Shown here piece after piece: positions 16,302-24,317 of a stretch of DNA of 64,000 bases (its first letter is position 1; each line of letters begins with the position of its first letter). The notes beneath the pieces were generated by a model, which was not told the origin of the DNA, did not search any database, and was given only the letters and a program-made list of their open reading frames with translations. The stretch comes from Frankia sp. AgB32 (GTDB lineage Bacteria; Actinomycetota; Actinomycetes; Frankiales; Frankiaceae): the NCBI RefSeq assembly GCF_023243045.1, contig NZ_JALKFX010000005.1, positions 1 to 64,000 on the forward strand, in the 5' to 3' direction. Made by a program: the position numbers and the translations under genes.

Positions 16302-16493
16302 GCCCTCAACACCACCGGGGGACTGATCGCAGAGGGCTACGTCCACGGTCTGAACCTGACCACCGAGGCGGTGCGTCAGCGTCGCGGCACCGCCGCCAAC
16401 CTGCTCGACGACCCCCGGCTCGCCCTGGTCAGCGCCAGCCGCACCAGGTGCTGCTCAGCCGCTCCTGACCCCGGGCGCCAGAGCCAGACGTGA
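16302..16493 (+). pseudogene. Thiolase/lipid-transfer-type acetyltransferase C-terminal fragment
   Basis: Immediately after the ACAD stop, a frame without a start reads ALNTTGGLIAEGYVHGLNLT then TEAVRQRRGTAANLL and LALVSAS. The NT-GG-I-EG-x-HG-x-N pattern is that of the thiolase-like SCP-x enzymes found next to acyl-CoA dehydrogenases in actinobacteria. Only about the last 55 residues survive and the last part (RTRCCSAAP) is already shifted. The rest of the gene has been deleted, leaving the ACAD pair without the thiolase that would normally end the spiral. Confidence 0.75.
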
Positions 16494-16566
16494 CGAAGCA
16501 CATCATCGCTGCCGGATGGCGGTCGTGAAAGGATCGGCCACCAGGCGTTGAACTGGGAGGAACACC

Positions 16567-17229
16567 GTGGCGGAAACCGCCGAGAACGCCAGCGCGCGGG
16601 CCCCGCGGGACCGCTCGCGGCGCCGGGCGGTGGCGAAGGACCCGGCCGGGCGCACGCAGATCCTGTCCGCGGCCGTCGCCTGCATCCTCGAACTCGGCTT
16701 CTACCGGACGAGCACCAACGAGATCGCCCGGCGCGCCGGGGTGAGCTGGGGAGCGATCCAGTACCACTTCGGTTCCCGTGAGGCGCTGATGCTGGCGGCC
16801 GTCGACGAGCTCCACAACAACTTCCTGGGCACCCTCGACGAGCGCCACGTCGAGGGTGACACGCTCGCGCAACGCGTGGTGTCGCTCTACGACCTGCTCG
16901 CCGAGCACTACGGCCGGCCGATCTACCTCGCCAGCATCCAGATCATGCTCAACCTCCAGCACGACCCGGACACCTCACCGGCCGCCCTCGAGGCGCTCTC
17001 CGAGCAGCAGCGCCGCGTCGCCCACGAGGTCGCGCGGCTGCTCACCGAAACCCTCGGCCCGGACGCCGACGACGCCTCCCGCAGCGCGCTGTTCCACGCG
17101 ATCCGCGGGTTCGCCATCAGCAGCCAGCTCGCCGAGTGCGTCGCGCCCGAGAACACCGGGCAGCACGAGGCCGAGGCCCGCCGGTTCTTCCTCGCCGGTC
17201 TCGTCGCCGCCGAGGAGCGCCAGCGCTGA
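16567..17229 (+). CDS. TetR-family regulator
   Basis: A 220-residue TetR protein. The HTH spans about residues 30-75: GRTQILSAAVACILELGFYR, then TSTNEIARRAGVSWGAIQY and HFGSREALMLAAV. The ligand domain is helical and family-unspecific. GTG 16567 follows GGGAGG by six bases. It follows the ACAD pair in the same direction with a 73-bp gap after the thiolase relic, so it may regulate that cluster. Confidence 0.88.
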   Translation: MAETAENASARAPRDRSRRRAVAKDPAGRTQILSAAVACILELGFYRTSTNEIARRAGVSWGAIQYHFGSREALMLAAVDELHNNFLGTLDERHVEGDTLAQRVVSLYDLLAEHYGRPIYLASIQIMLNLQHDPDTSPAALEALSEQQRRVAHEVARLLTETLGPDADDASRSALFHAIRGFAISSQLAECVAPENTGQHEAEARRFFLAGLVAAEERQR

Positions 17230-17244
17230 CGTCCGCGGGCCTCG

Positions 17245-17563
17245 TCAGAGGTCAGCCGTGACAGGGCAGTGGTCGGACACGACGCCGCCGCGCACGTTGC
17301 GCCCGGCGCGCAGGTCGGCGTTCCCGTCGTTGAGCTCGTCCAGGCGATAGCGGGTGGTGATCAGCTCGTCGAGGCGCGGCCGGCCCTGTCGGTACAGCTC
17401 CAGCATGGCCGGGATGTCCTTCGACGGGCTCGACGCACCGAACGGCGAGCCCTGGAGGCCGCCATCCGAAGGCGGAGTTCACCCTGACGGGGCGGCTCCA
17501 CCTCCAGCTCGTGGATCTGCCACGTGCCGGCTGCTCCCACAACACAGCGGCCCTGGTCCGCAT
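17245..17563 (-). pseudogene. Zinc-type alcohol dehydrogenase: N- and C-terminal stubs joined, core deleted
   Basis: Minus strand from ATG 17563: MRTRAAVLWEQP, then a one-base shift, then TWQIHELEVEPPRQGELRLRM. This is the start of an NDMA/mycothiol-type MDR alcohol dehydrogenase. It is followed directly by GLQGSPFGASSPSKDIPAML, ELYRQGRPRLDELITTRYRL and DELNDGNADLRAGRNVRGG, the family's end, with a stop at 17245. About 35 N-terminal and 70 C-terminal residues remain of about 370. The catalytic zinc and Rossmann domains are gone. Gene order (convergent with the TetR gene) suggests it belonged to the same catabolic unit. Confidence 0.85.
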
Positions 17564-17891
17564 CTCGCGACCTCCGTGACGGGTGGTCCCGGTCACACGA
17601 TCAACAGCGTCCGCAGACAGTAACCAGCCCAGGCCCGGCCAGCAAAAGTTAGATAATTAAGCGCATCACGTTCTATGGCCGTCCGGCCGGGACCGCCAGC
17701 CCGCGCCCCTGCCGGCTGCCCGCGACGCCTGGACCGGACGTGATCTGTGCCGCCTCGGCCGGAGCGCGGCGCGCCGACCGGGCGGCGCCCGGCCGAGCGC
17801 GGATAGCCTCCCGTCCCGGGGCAGGTCGCGGTCAAAATGGATGGTCAGGGCGCGGCGGCGCCCGGGCGTGGGACGCGTCGGGGAGGTGTGG
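17564..17891. other. Intergenic with an AT-rich island
   Basis: About 330 bp before the next TetR gene. Around 17645-17665 there is an AT-rich stretch (AGTTAGATAATTAAG) that contrasts strongly with the surroundings and may be a promoter or operator for the divergent genes. No gene is supported. Confidence 0.45.
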
Positions 17892-18608
17892 ATGGACGAC
17901 GAGGGATTCGGTGCGCCGGCGGCGGGCGGGGGCCGGGCCGAGCCGAAGTCCCGCCGCGCCCCCTGGTCCGGCCGGGTGCCGGAGGCCGCCACCGATCCGG
18001 ACGCGGGCACGTCGACCCCCGCTCGAGACAAGATCATCGATGCCGCGACGGTCTGCATTCGACGCCGGGGGGTCGAACGGTCATCGATCAGCACGATCGC
18101 GGCGATCGCGGGCGTGTCCCGGCCAACCGTGTACGCCCGCTTCGACGCCCGGGAGGATCTGATCCCGGCGGCGCTGGAGCGCGTGGGGGTCGAGATCAGC
18201 CAGCGGGTCGTGGTGACCACCCGGCGCCGCGCCCGCAGCGCCAGCGAGTTCGTGGTGGAGGCGCTGATCGCCGTGCGGCGGGAGTTCCGGGCCGAGCCGG
18301 CCCTGGCGCCGATCATGGGGGTCGGGACGGAGCACCGGAACGCCCAGGAGGCGCTGTCGGCGCACGCGCTCGCGGCAGCCAGGCCCATCATCGCCCCGGT
18401 TGTCGGCTACAACCCGACACTGGGACCGCATCTGGACGAGATCGTCGAGACGTCGGTGCGCTGGCTGTTGTCACTGCTGATGTTCGACAGCGCCCGGACG
18501 ACCTCGGAGCAACGCCTGCGTGCCTACCTGCGGCGCACGATCGTCCCGGTGATCGACGCGCTGGCGGCCGAACCCGCCGGCGAGTCCTTCCCCGACACCG
18601 CAACCTGA
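17892..18608 (+). CDS. TetR-family regulator, candidate controller of the KAS III gene
   Basis: A TetR protein of 238 residues from ATG 17892, chosen because GGGAGG lies six bases upstream; a longer version from 17841 is possible. After a 45-residue disordered N-terminus the HTH reads DKIIDAATVCIRRRGVERSS then ISTIAAIAGVSRPTVYARF and DAREDLI. The ligand domain is helical (VVVTTRRRARSASEFVVEAL). The next gene downstream is the KAS III-like gene, in the same direction, with a perfect palindrome in between. Regulation of that gene by this protein is a reasonable inference. Confidence 0.85.
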   Translation: MDDEGFGAPAAGGGRAEPKSRRAPWSGRVPEAATDPDAGTSTPARDKIIDAATVCIRRRGVERSSISTIAAIAGVSRPTVYARFDAREDLIPAALERVGVEISQRVVVTTRRRARSASEFVVEALIAVRREFRAEPALAPIMGVGTEHRNAQEALSAHALAAARPIIAPVVGYNPTLGPHLDEIVETSVRWLLSLLMFDSARTTSEQRLRAYLRRTIVPVIDALAAEPAGESFPDTAT

Positions 18609-18803
18609 TCTCCGTCTGCCGCATCAACCGATCGATGAGCGACCCGTATCGCCTCGCGTGAGGGTGTTCAGCCCCGGCCGGACTACGATGTTGCCGACGC
18701 GGGTGCGCTCGTCGCCCGTCGTGGCCCGTCCCGGGGTCTCGCCGCCCGGCGCGACCAACCTACTTTCCCGCCACCTGCCGTCGACGTGTCCCCCGACGAG
18801 CCT

Positions 18804-18819
18804 CATAGCATCTGCTATG
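18804..18819 (+). promoter_or_regulatory. Perfect palindromic operator upstream of the KAS III gene
   Basis: CATAGCATCTGCTATG is a perfect 7-2-7 inverted repeat located 54 bp before the KAS III start codon. It closely matches the site before the SDR gene at 10323-10338. Size and symmetry suit a TetR dimer. Confidence 0.65.
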
Positions 18820-18872
18820 TTGCAGTGGAATTGCCCAGACGGATCGGGGCAGCGACGAAGGACGGCCAATCG

Positions 18873-19856
18873 ATGGCAGACGATGGTGCGCCGCAGGCGC
18901 CGAGGTGCGTCCCCCAAGCCGCTGGCGCCCAGCTCACCGGTCTGGGGGTCTACCGGCCGGCCGGGAGGCTGGGCAACGAGGAGCTGGGTGAGCGGTTCGG
19001 CCGACCCCCCGAGTGGATCCGGACCCGGACGGGCTTCGGCACCCGGCAGATCGCCGCGGCGGACGAGACCGTGCACGACATGGCGCTGCGGGCCGCCCGC
19101 GACGCCGTCCTCGACAGCCACGTCCCGCCCGAGCAGATCGACCTGATCATCGCGGCGAGCTGCAGCGTCGACCGCAGCCTCGGCGGAGTCGCCGCCTGGG
19201 TCGCGGCCGAGCTCGGGGCCGACCGGGCGAACGTGTTCGACCTCAACGCGGCCTGCGCCGGCTTCTGCTACGCGATCGCCACGGCCGCCGACGCCATCCG
19301 GGTCGGCTCGGCCCGCCACGCCGTGGTCGTCGCGGCGGAGAAGATGACCGCGTGGGTCGATCCGAACGACCTCGGCACCTCGATCATCTTCGGGGACGGC
19401 GCGGGCGCGGCCGTCCTCGGCGTCGGGGACCCGAGCGACATCGGGCCGGTCGTCTGGGGCAGCGACGGCTCGGCGGCCGAGCTCATCCACATCATCGACA
19501 AGACCCAGTGGATGCACATGGAGGGCCAGGCGGTGTTCCGCTGGGCGACGACGACCATTCCCGCGATCGCCCTCGCAGCCTGTGACGCCGCCGGCGTGGC
19601 GCCCACCGATCTCGCCGCCGTCATCCCGCACCAGGCCAACCTGCGCATCGTCGACACGATCGCGACCCGCCTCGGGGCGACCGGGGCGGTGGTGGCCCGC
19701 GACGGCGCCGACAGCGGCAACACCTCGGCGGCGTCCATCCCGCTCGCCCTGCACCGCCTGCGCCACGAGCGCGAGATCGCCTCCGGGGACCTCGCCCTGC
19801 TCGTCGGCTTCGGCGCCGGCCTGAGCTGGGCGGCGCAGGTCATCCGCGTGCCCTGA
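18873..19856 (+). CDS. 3-oxoacyl-ACP synthase III (FabH-like) ketosynthase
   Basis: A 327-residue thiolase-fold enzyme from ATG 18873, behind CGAAGGACGG. The catalytic Cys is in DLNAACAGFCYA (about residue 128), the His in IPHQANLRI (about 253) and the Asn in DSGNTSAASIP (about 283), so the C-H-N triad of KAS III is intact. The C-terminus GDLALLVGFGAGLSWAAQVI is typical. With no ACP or other FAS genes nearby, and catabolic genes all around, it may condense an unusual acyl-CoA or make a beta-ketoacid rather than start fatty-acid synthesis. It is preceded by the palindromic operator and a TetR gene. Confidence 0.88.
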   Translation: MADDGAPQAPRCVPQAAGAQLTGLGVYRPAGRLGNEELGERFGRPPEWIRTRTGFGTRQIAAADETVHDMALRAARDAVLDSHVPPEQIDLIIAASCSVDRSLGGVAAWVAAELGADRANVFDLNAACAGFCYAIATAADAIRVGSARHAVVVAAEKMTAWVDPNDLGTSIIFGDGAGAAVLGVGDPSDIGPVVWGSDGSAAELIHIIDKTQWMHMEGQAVFRWATTTIPAIALAACDAAGVAPTDLAAVIPHQANLRIVDTIATRLGATGAVVARDGADSGNTSAASIPLALHRLRHEREIASGDLALLVGFGAGLSWAAQVIRVP

Positions 19857-19889
19857 CCGGATGACGACCGTGCCTGCGGGCGGGTCGGC

Positions 19890-20330
19890 ATGATCGAACG
19901 TGCGACCGTCCGCGTCCCCGTGGCCGGCGCGCCGGAGACCGACGTCGACGTCGACGCGGTCGGGCGCCTCGTCGCCGGCCTGGACCTCGGCCCGGACCTT
20001 GGCGGCCCGGTCCTGCTCGGCGTCGGCCACTCCATGGGCGCGATGCTCGTTGCCTACCAGCAGGCCCGGCGGCGCCCGTACGCCGGCGTGGCGTTGCTCG
20101 GCTACTCCGGGCGGGCATGCCCGACGTGCTGACCCCCGCGGAGCTGGCGCTCGACGGCGATCCCGCGGGGGTCCGCGCGGCGATCGTCGAGCTGACCCGG
20201 ATCCGCTTCGGCCGGCCCCTCGTGCCCCCGGGCTCGGGTTCCGCGCCGAGGCTCGCCGGCCCGGACCTCTCCCCCGCCGCGACGTCACGCTGTTCGTGCG
20301 CGGACGGTCCGATCGCAGGCGCTCCGGCCT
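19890..20330 (+). pseudogene. Alpha/beta-hydrolase fragment with frameshift
   Basis: From ATG 19890 a frame reads VDVDAVGRLVAGLDLG then PVLLGVGHSMGAMLVAYQQA and YAGVALLGYSGR, an alpha/beta-hydrolase nucleophile elbow (GHSMG) and following strand. Near 20117 the homology moves to another frame (DVLTPAELALDGDPAGVRAA then IVELTRIRFGRPLVP) and fades by about 20300. The oxyanion strand and the catalytic His are not found. It follows the KAS III gene by 33 bp and may once have been its partner. Confidence 0.65.
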
Positions 20331-20402
20331 TGGACCGATCAGCAGGACAACGCCTGCGCGGTCGTCGGCGGCGGAGCCTGGCCGTGGCCGGCGGGGCGGC
20401 GC

Positions 20403-21230
20403 CTACCGTGGGTCGCGGTAGACCGGCGGGCGCTTCGCGAAGAACGACTCGACCGCCTCGATCTGGTTCGCCCCGCCGAACAGAGCGGTGATCTCCTCGC
20501 GTTCACGGGCGAGCTGCTCGGCCGCCGAACGTCCAGCCGGCGAACCCCCGGCCGGCTCGGTCAGCAGCCGTTTGCCGGCCCGCACCGCCTCCGGGCTGCG
20601 GGCCGCGATCTCGGCGGCGAGGGCCAGCGCGGCGGCGCGGGGGTCCGGCGCCTGCCGGGTTGCCAGGCCGAGCCGGACGGCCTCGGCACCGTCGACGGTC
20701 CGCCCTGTCCAGTAGAGCTCCTTGGCCACGTCCGGGCCGACGAGCCGAGGCAGGGTGAGGCTCGCGGTCAGGTCCGGGATGATGCCCCAGCGGATCTCGA
20801 GCAGGCCGAGCGAGGCGTCGGGGGCGACGATCCGCAGGTCCGCGCCGAGGGCGATCTGCAGTCCGCCGCCGAGGCACGGACCGTGGATCGCGGCGATCAC
20901 CGGCACCTCGAGCTCGGTCCACACCCACGCGGCCTGCTGACCGAGATGCGTGATCCGCCCGTCGGTGGCCAGAACCTCGACGAGCGCGGCCGCACCGCCC
21001 GCGGCGCCCGCCGCCATCTCAGAGAACATCGCGACGTCCAGGCCCGCGCAGAAGCCGCGCCCCTGCCCGGACAGCACGACCGCGCGTACCGCCGGCTGCC
21101 CGCGCAGGTCCTCGCCGGCCTCGGCGAGCGCCGCGAACATGGCCTGGTCCAGCGCGTTGATCTTCTCGGGTCGGTTGAGCCGGACATCCGCGACGCCATC
21201 GCGGATGTCGACCAGGACCAGCGGCGTCAT
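20403..21230 (-). CDS. Enoyl-CoA hydratase/isomerase family protein
   Basis: A 275-residue crotonase: VADVRLNRPEKINALDQAMF, first oxyanion site GRGFCAGLDVAMF, second IHGPCLGGGLQIALGADLRI, then ASLGLLEIRWGIIPDLTASLT. The LLEIRWGIIPD stretch resembles the ECH/ECI-like catabolic crotonases of actinobacteria that carry an Asp rather than the second Glu. ATG 21230 is chosen as the family-consistent start; the ribosome site is weak and the stop of the MaoC gene lies 22 bp upstream. It forms a leftward unit with MaoC and the MmpL exporter. Confidence 0.88.
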   Translation of the reverse strand: MTPLVLVDIRDGVADVRLNRPEKINALDQAMFAALAEAGEDLRGQPAVRAVVLSGQGRGFCAGLDVAMFSEMAAGAAGGAAALVEVLATDGRITHLGQQAAWVWTELEVPVIAAIHGPCLGGGLQIALGADLRIVAPDASLGLLEIRWGIIPDLTASLTLPRLVGPDVAKELYWTGRTVDGAEAVRLGLATRQAPDPRAAALALAAEIAARSPEAVRAGKRLLTEPAGGSPAGRSAAEQLAREREEITALFGGANQIEAVESFFAKRPPVYRDPR

Positions 21231-21252
21231 CGCTACAGCCCGGCAGTCCGGG

Positions 21253-21708
21253 TCAGACCGCGTACCGGGAGATGAACTCGGCGACGCAGGCCGGCTTGGC
21301 GGAGCCCTCCACCTCCACGGTGATCTGGGTGACCGACTGCACACCGCCCTTCACATCCTCGACGGAAAGGTTCTTCACGTGCCCGCGCACGCGCGCGCCC
21401 ACCGGCACCGGGGTGGGGAAACGCACCTTGTTCAGGCCGTAGTTCAGCGCCAGCTTGAAGCCGCTGAACTTCACGACCTCACCGAGCAGCGCGGGAACGA
21501 GCGACAGGGTGAGGAACCCGTGCGCGATCGTCTGCTTGAACGGGCCTTCCTTCGCGCGCTCGGTGTCCACGTGGATCCACTGATGGTCGTCGGTCGCGTC
21601 GGCGAACAGGTTGACCTGGGCCTGGGTCACCTCACGCCAGGGGCTCGTCCCCAGCTCCTGGCCGGCGACGGCCCGCAGTTCCTCGACGCCGTTGATGCTC
21701 TTCGTCAT
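21253..21708 (-). CDS. MaoC-family (R)-specific enoyl-CoA hydratase
   Basis: A 151-residue hot-dog-fold protein with the hydratase-2 motif DATDDHQWIHVDTERAKEGP FK (Asp and His catalytic dyad) followed by the TIAHGFLTLSLVPALL helix. The C-terminal strands end CVAEFISRYAV. It resembles the NodN/MaoC dehydratases of mycobacteria that hydrate (R)-acyl chains. ATG 21708 is preceded by GGAAGGATGAG. It lies 63 bp after the exporter stop and 22 bp before the crotonase. Confidence 0.9.
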   Translation of the reverse strand: MTKSINGVEELRAVAGQELGTSPWREVTQAQVNLFADATDDHQWIHVDTERAKEGPFKQTIAHGFLTLSLVPALLGEVVKFSGFKLALNYGLNKVRFPTPVPVGARVRGHVKNLSVEDVKGGVQSVTQITVEVEGSAKPACVAEFISRYAV

Positions 21709-21771
21709 GGGCTCATCCTTCCCTACCGGCCCGGCCCGCGCATCGGACCGGGCCAGTAGGGACTCCGCTGC

Positions 21772-24087
21772 TCAGGCGTCGCCGCGGGCCAGCTTCGACG
21801 GCCACCAGACCAGTCGGCCGATGTCGTAACCGAGGGCCGGCACGAGCACCGAGCGGACCAGGATCGTGTCGAGCAGCACGCCGAAGGCCACCGAGAAACC
21901 CACCTCGGAGAGGAAGACCACCGGCAGCACCCCGAGGACCGCGAACGTCCCCGCGAGCACCACACCGGCGGAGGTGATCACTCCGCCGGTCACGGCGAGA
22001 CCACGGACGATACCGCGGCGCGTGCCGTGGTTGAGCGTCTCCTCCCGCACCCGGGTCATCAGGAAGATGTTGTAGTCGATTCCCAGGGCGACCAGGAAGA
22101 TGAACGCGAACAGTGGGAAGCCCGGATCGGCGTTGGCGAAGTGGAAGATGTGGTTGAACACCACCGCGCTGACGCCGAGCGTCGCCGCGAACGACAGCAC
22201 GACGGTGACGATGAGCAGCACCGGCGCGACCAGGGCCCGCAGCAGCAGCCCCAGCACCACCAGGATCACCAGCAGCACGATCGGGATGATCAGGTTGCGG
22301 TCGTGGCGGGACGCCGACTGCGTGTCGAGGTTGATCGCGGACTGGCCACCGACGATCGCGTCAGCGCCCGCGACCGGGTGCACGGCCGAACGGATCGCCT
22401 TGATCGAGTCGTAGGCCGCGTCGGAGTCGTAGCGGTTTACCAGGGTTGCGTCCACCGCGATTCGACCGTTGACCGGGGAGACGCGCACTGCCGCAGCGGG
22501 GCACCCGTCCCTGCCGGCGGCCGGCGGCCGCTTCCCGGCCTTGACCAGCTCGGCGACCTTGGCGTAGTCGACCTCGACGCACACGGCCCCGGGACCGGTC
22601 GCCACGCCGTCGACCTTCGAGACGGCATCGATGACCGCCGGTACGGCCGCGGTGCTGGTGACGATGACGGCGGGCGCGCCCTCGCCCTGGCTGAAGTTCG
22701 CGTCGAAGATCTTCTGCCCGATGATCGCGTCGGGCTTGCCGCGGATGTTGTCGGTCGAGGACAGGCCGTCCGCCTTCAGCGTCGTGATGAGGCCGGCGCA
22801 GGCGAACAGCACCACCGCGGTGATGATCCACGCACCGCGGGCCCGGCGGACGAGTCCCTCGGCGAAGCGGACCCACCCGCCGTGGCCGGCGAGGTCGGTC
22901 TGGCCGTTGTCGGGGTGGTCGAAGTGGGGGATGCGGGGCCAGAAGATCCACCGGCCGGCGAGGACGAGGAAGACCGGCAGGAAGGTCAGCATGACCAGCG
23001 CGGTCGCCGCGATCCCGATGGCCGCGACCGGCCCAAGGCTGCGGGTGGAGTTGAGCTCGGCCAGGCTCAGGCACAGCAGGCCGAGGATCACCGTCACGGC
23101 CGAGGCGAAGATCGCCGGAGCGGCTCCTCGCCAGGCTGTGATCATTGCTTCGACCCGGCTCGCGTGCGTGTGCAGTTCCTCGCGGTACCGGCTGACCAGC
23201 AGCAGCGCGTAGTCGGTACCGGCGCCGATCACCAGGACGGACAGGATGCCCTGGCTCTGCCCGTTGAGCGTGAGCACGTTGTGCTTGGCCAGCGGGTAGA
23301 TGACCAGTGAGGAGACACCGAGGGCGAGCACCGAGCTGAACAGCGGGAAGAACCACAGCACCGGGCTGCGGTAGACGAGCAGCAGGATGCCGATGACGAC
23401 GAGCCCGGCCGCGAGCAGCAGCAGCCCGTCGATCCCGGAGAACGCATCGATGAACGCGACCAGCTGGCCACCCGGCCCGGCGGAGTGCACCACGAGCCCG
23501 GCCGCCGCGCCTTCGCGCGCCGCAGCGAGCACCGCCTTCTCTGCGTCGGCGATGTCCGGCCCCTTGACCTCCTCGGTGCCGTTCTTGCCGATCAGCGACA
23601 CCGAGATGCTCGCGACCTTTCCGCTACTGGCGAACCGGGGGGCGGCGGTCTGGCCGCCGTCCACGCCCTTGACCCCGGCGAGCCTGCGGACGTCACCAGT
23701 GATCTTCGCCTTGTCGGCGGCGGTCAGCCCGCTCTCGCGCTGGTAGACGATGAAGCCGGGGATCGTCTGCAGCGTGCGGAACTGCTGCTGGGCCTTGTCG
23801 ACCTTGGTCGACTCCGCGGAACTCGGCAGATACGCCGCGTTGTCGTTCTTCTGGACGTCACCGAGCTTGCTCTGGTAACCACCGCCGACCAGGCCGACCA
23901 GCAACCAGACGACAGCGAGCGCGCCGAAGACGTAGACGAAACGGGGACGCCTGCGCCGGCCCCCGCCCGCGTCGCCCGGCGCGCCGCCGGCCCACTCGGC
24001 CGTCGCGCCCGGCGCGACGGCCGCGGTCGCCGCCTCACCGCCGGCCGCCCGGCCGCCAGCCTGGATCTCGGAGTCTTCTCCGGCCAT
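21772..24087 (-). CDS. MmpL-family (RND) lipid/drug exporter
   Basis: A 771-residue membrane protein with two RND-like repeats. The first helix is FVYVFGALAVVWLLVGLVGG, followed by a large extracytoplasmic loop (about 190 residues) and a six-helix bundle including LVIGAGTDYALLLVSRYREE, the MmpL motif with charged proton-relay residues. The second loop and bundle contain FIFLVALGIDYNIFLMTRVREE, the matching motif of the second half. It ends VPALGYDIGRLVWWPSKLARG. A 30-residue polar N-terminus precedes helix one. ATG 24087 has GGTGGAG six bases upstream; ATG 24093 is an alternative. It heads the MmpL-MaoC-crotonase unit, suggesting export of an acyl lipid or antibiotic. Confidence 0.92.
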   Translation of the reverse strand: MAGEDSEIQAGGRAAGGEAATAAVAPGATAEWAGGAPGDAGGGRRRRPRFVYVFGALAVVWLLVGLVGGGYQSKLGDVQKNDNAAYLPSSAESTKVDKAQQQFRTLQTIPGFIVYQRESGLTAADKAKITGDVRRLAGVKGVDGGQTAAPRFASSGKVASISVSLIGKNGTEEVKGPDIADAEKAVLAAAREGAAAGLVVHSAGPGGQLVAFIDAFSGIDGLLLLAAGLVVIGILLLVYRSPVLWFFPLFSSVLALGVSSLVIYPLAKHNVLTLNGQSQGILSVLVIGAGTDYALLLVSRYREELHTHASRVEAMITAWRGAAPAIFASAVTVILGLLCLSLAELNSTRSLGPVAAIGIAATALVMLTFLPVFLVLAGRWIFWPRIPHFDHPDNGQTDLAGHGGWVRFAEGLVRRARGAWIITAVVLFACAGLITTLKADGLSSTDNIRGKPDAIIGQKIFDANFSQGEGAPAVIVTSTAAVPAVIDAVSKVDGVATGPGAVCVEVDYAKVAELVKAGKRPPAAGRDGCPAAAVRVSPVNGRIAVDATLVNRYDSDAAYDSIKAIRSAVHPVAGADAIVGGQSAINLDTQSASRHDRNLIIPIVLLVILVVLGLLLRALVAPVLLIVTVVLSFAATLGVSAVVFNHIFHFANADPGFPLFAFIFLVALGIDYNIFLMTRVREETLNHGTRRGIVRGLAVTGGVITSAGVVLAGTFAVLGVLPVVFLSEVGFSVAFGVLLDTILVRSVLVPALGYDIGRLVWWPSKLARGDA

Positions 24088-24158
24088 GCCCATCTCCACC
24101 CGATCTCGCGCGGTCTCGTCCTGCTCACGGTGATTCTGGCGCACCCCACCGACAGAAA

Positions 24159-24193
24159 TTTCCACCCCCGTCCCCGCGGGACGGATGGTGAAA
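24159..24193. promoter_or_regulatory. Imperfect inverted repeat in the MmpL leader
   Basis: The arms TTTCCACCCCCGTCCC and GGGACGGATGGTGAAA pair over about 15 of 16 positions around the centre CGC, about 70 bp before the MmpL start. It could be an operator or a leader hairpin. Confidence 0.45.
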
Positions 24194-24317
24194 TGCCATG
24201 TTGCGGCTCCATGACCGCCACATGGCCGAGCGGGGCGGCCCGATCGCTGTCCGAATCGCGACATGTGTCCTAGAACACGCTGGCGAACGGGTGGTACCAG
24301 CCGGGCCTGCGGGCGGG

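Noticed and set aside
24245-24300. TetR operator GTGTCCTAGAACAC upstream of MmpL
   Set aside because: Only a 4-bp inverted repeat with a half-site resemblance, and it lies closer to the folD stop than to a promoter. Too weak to list as a feature.
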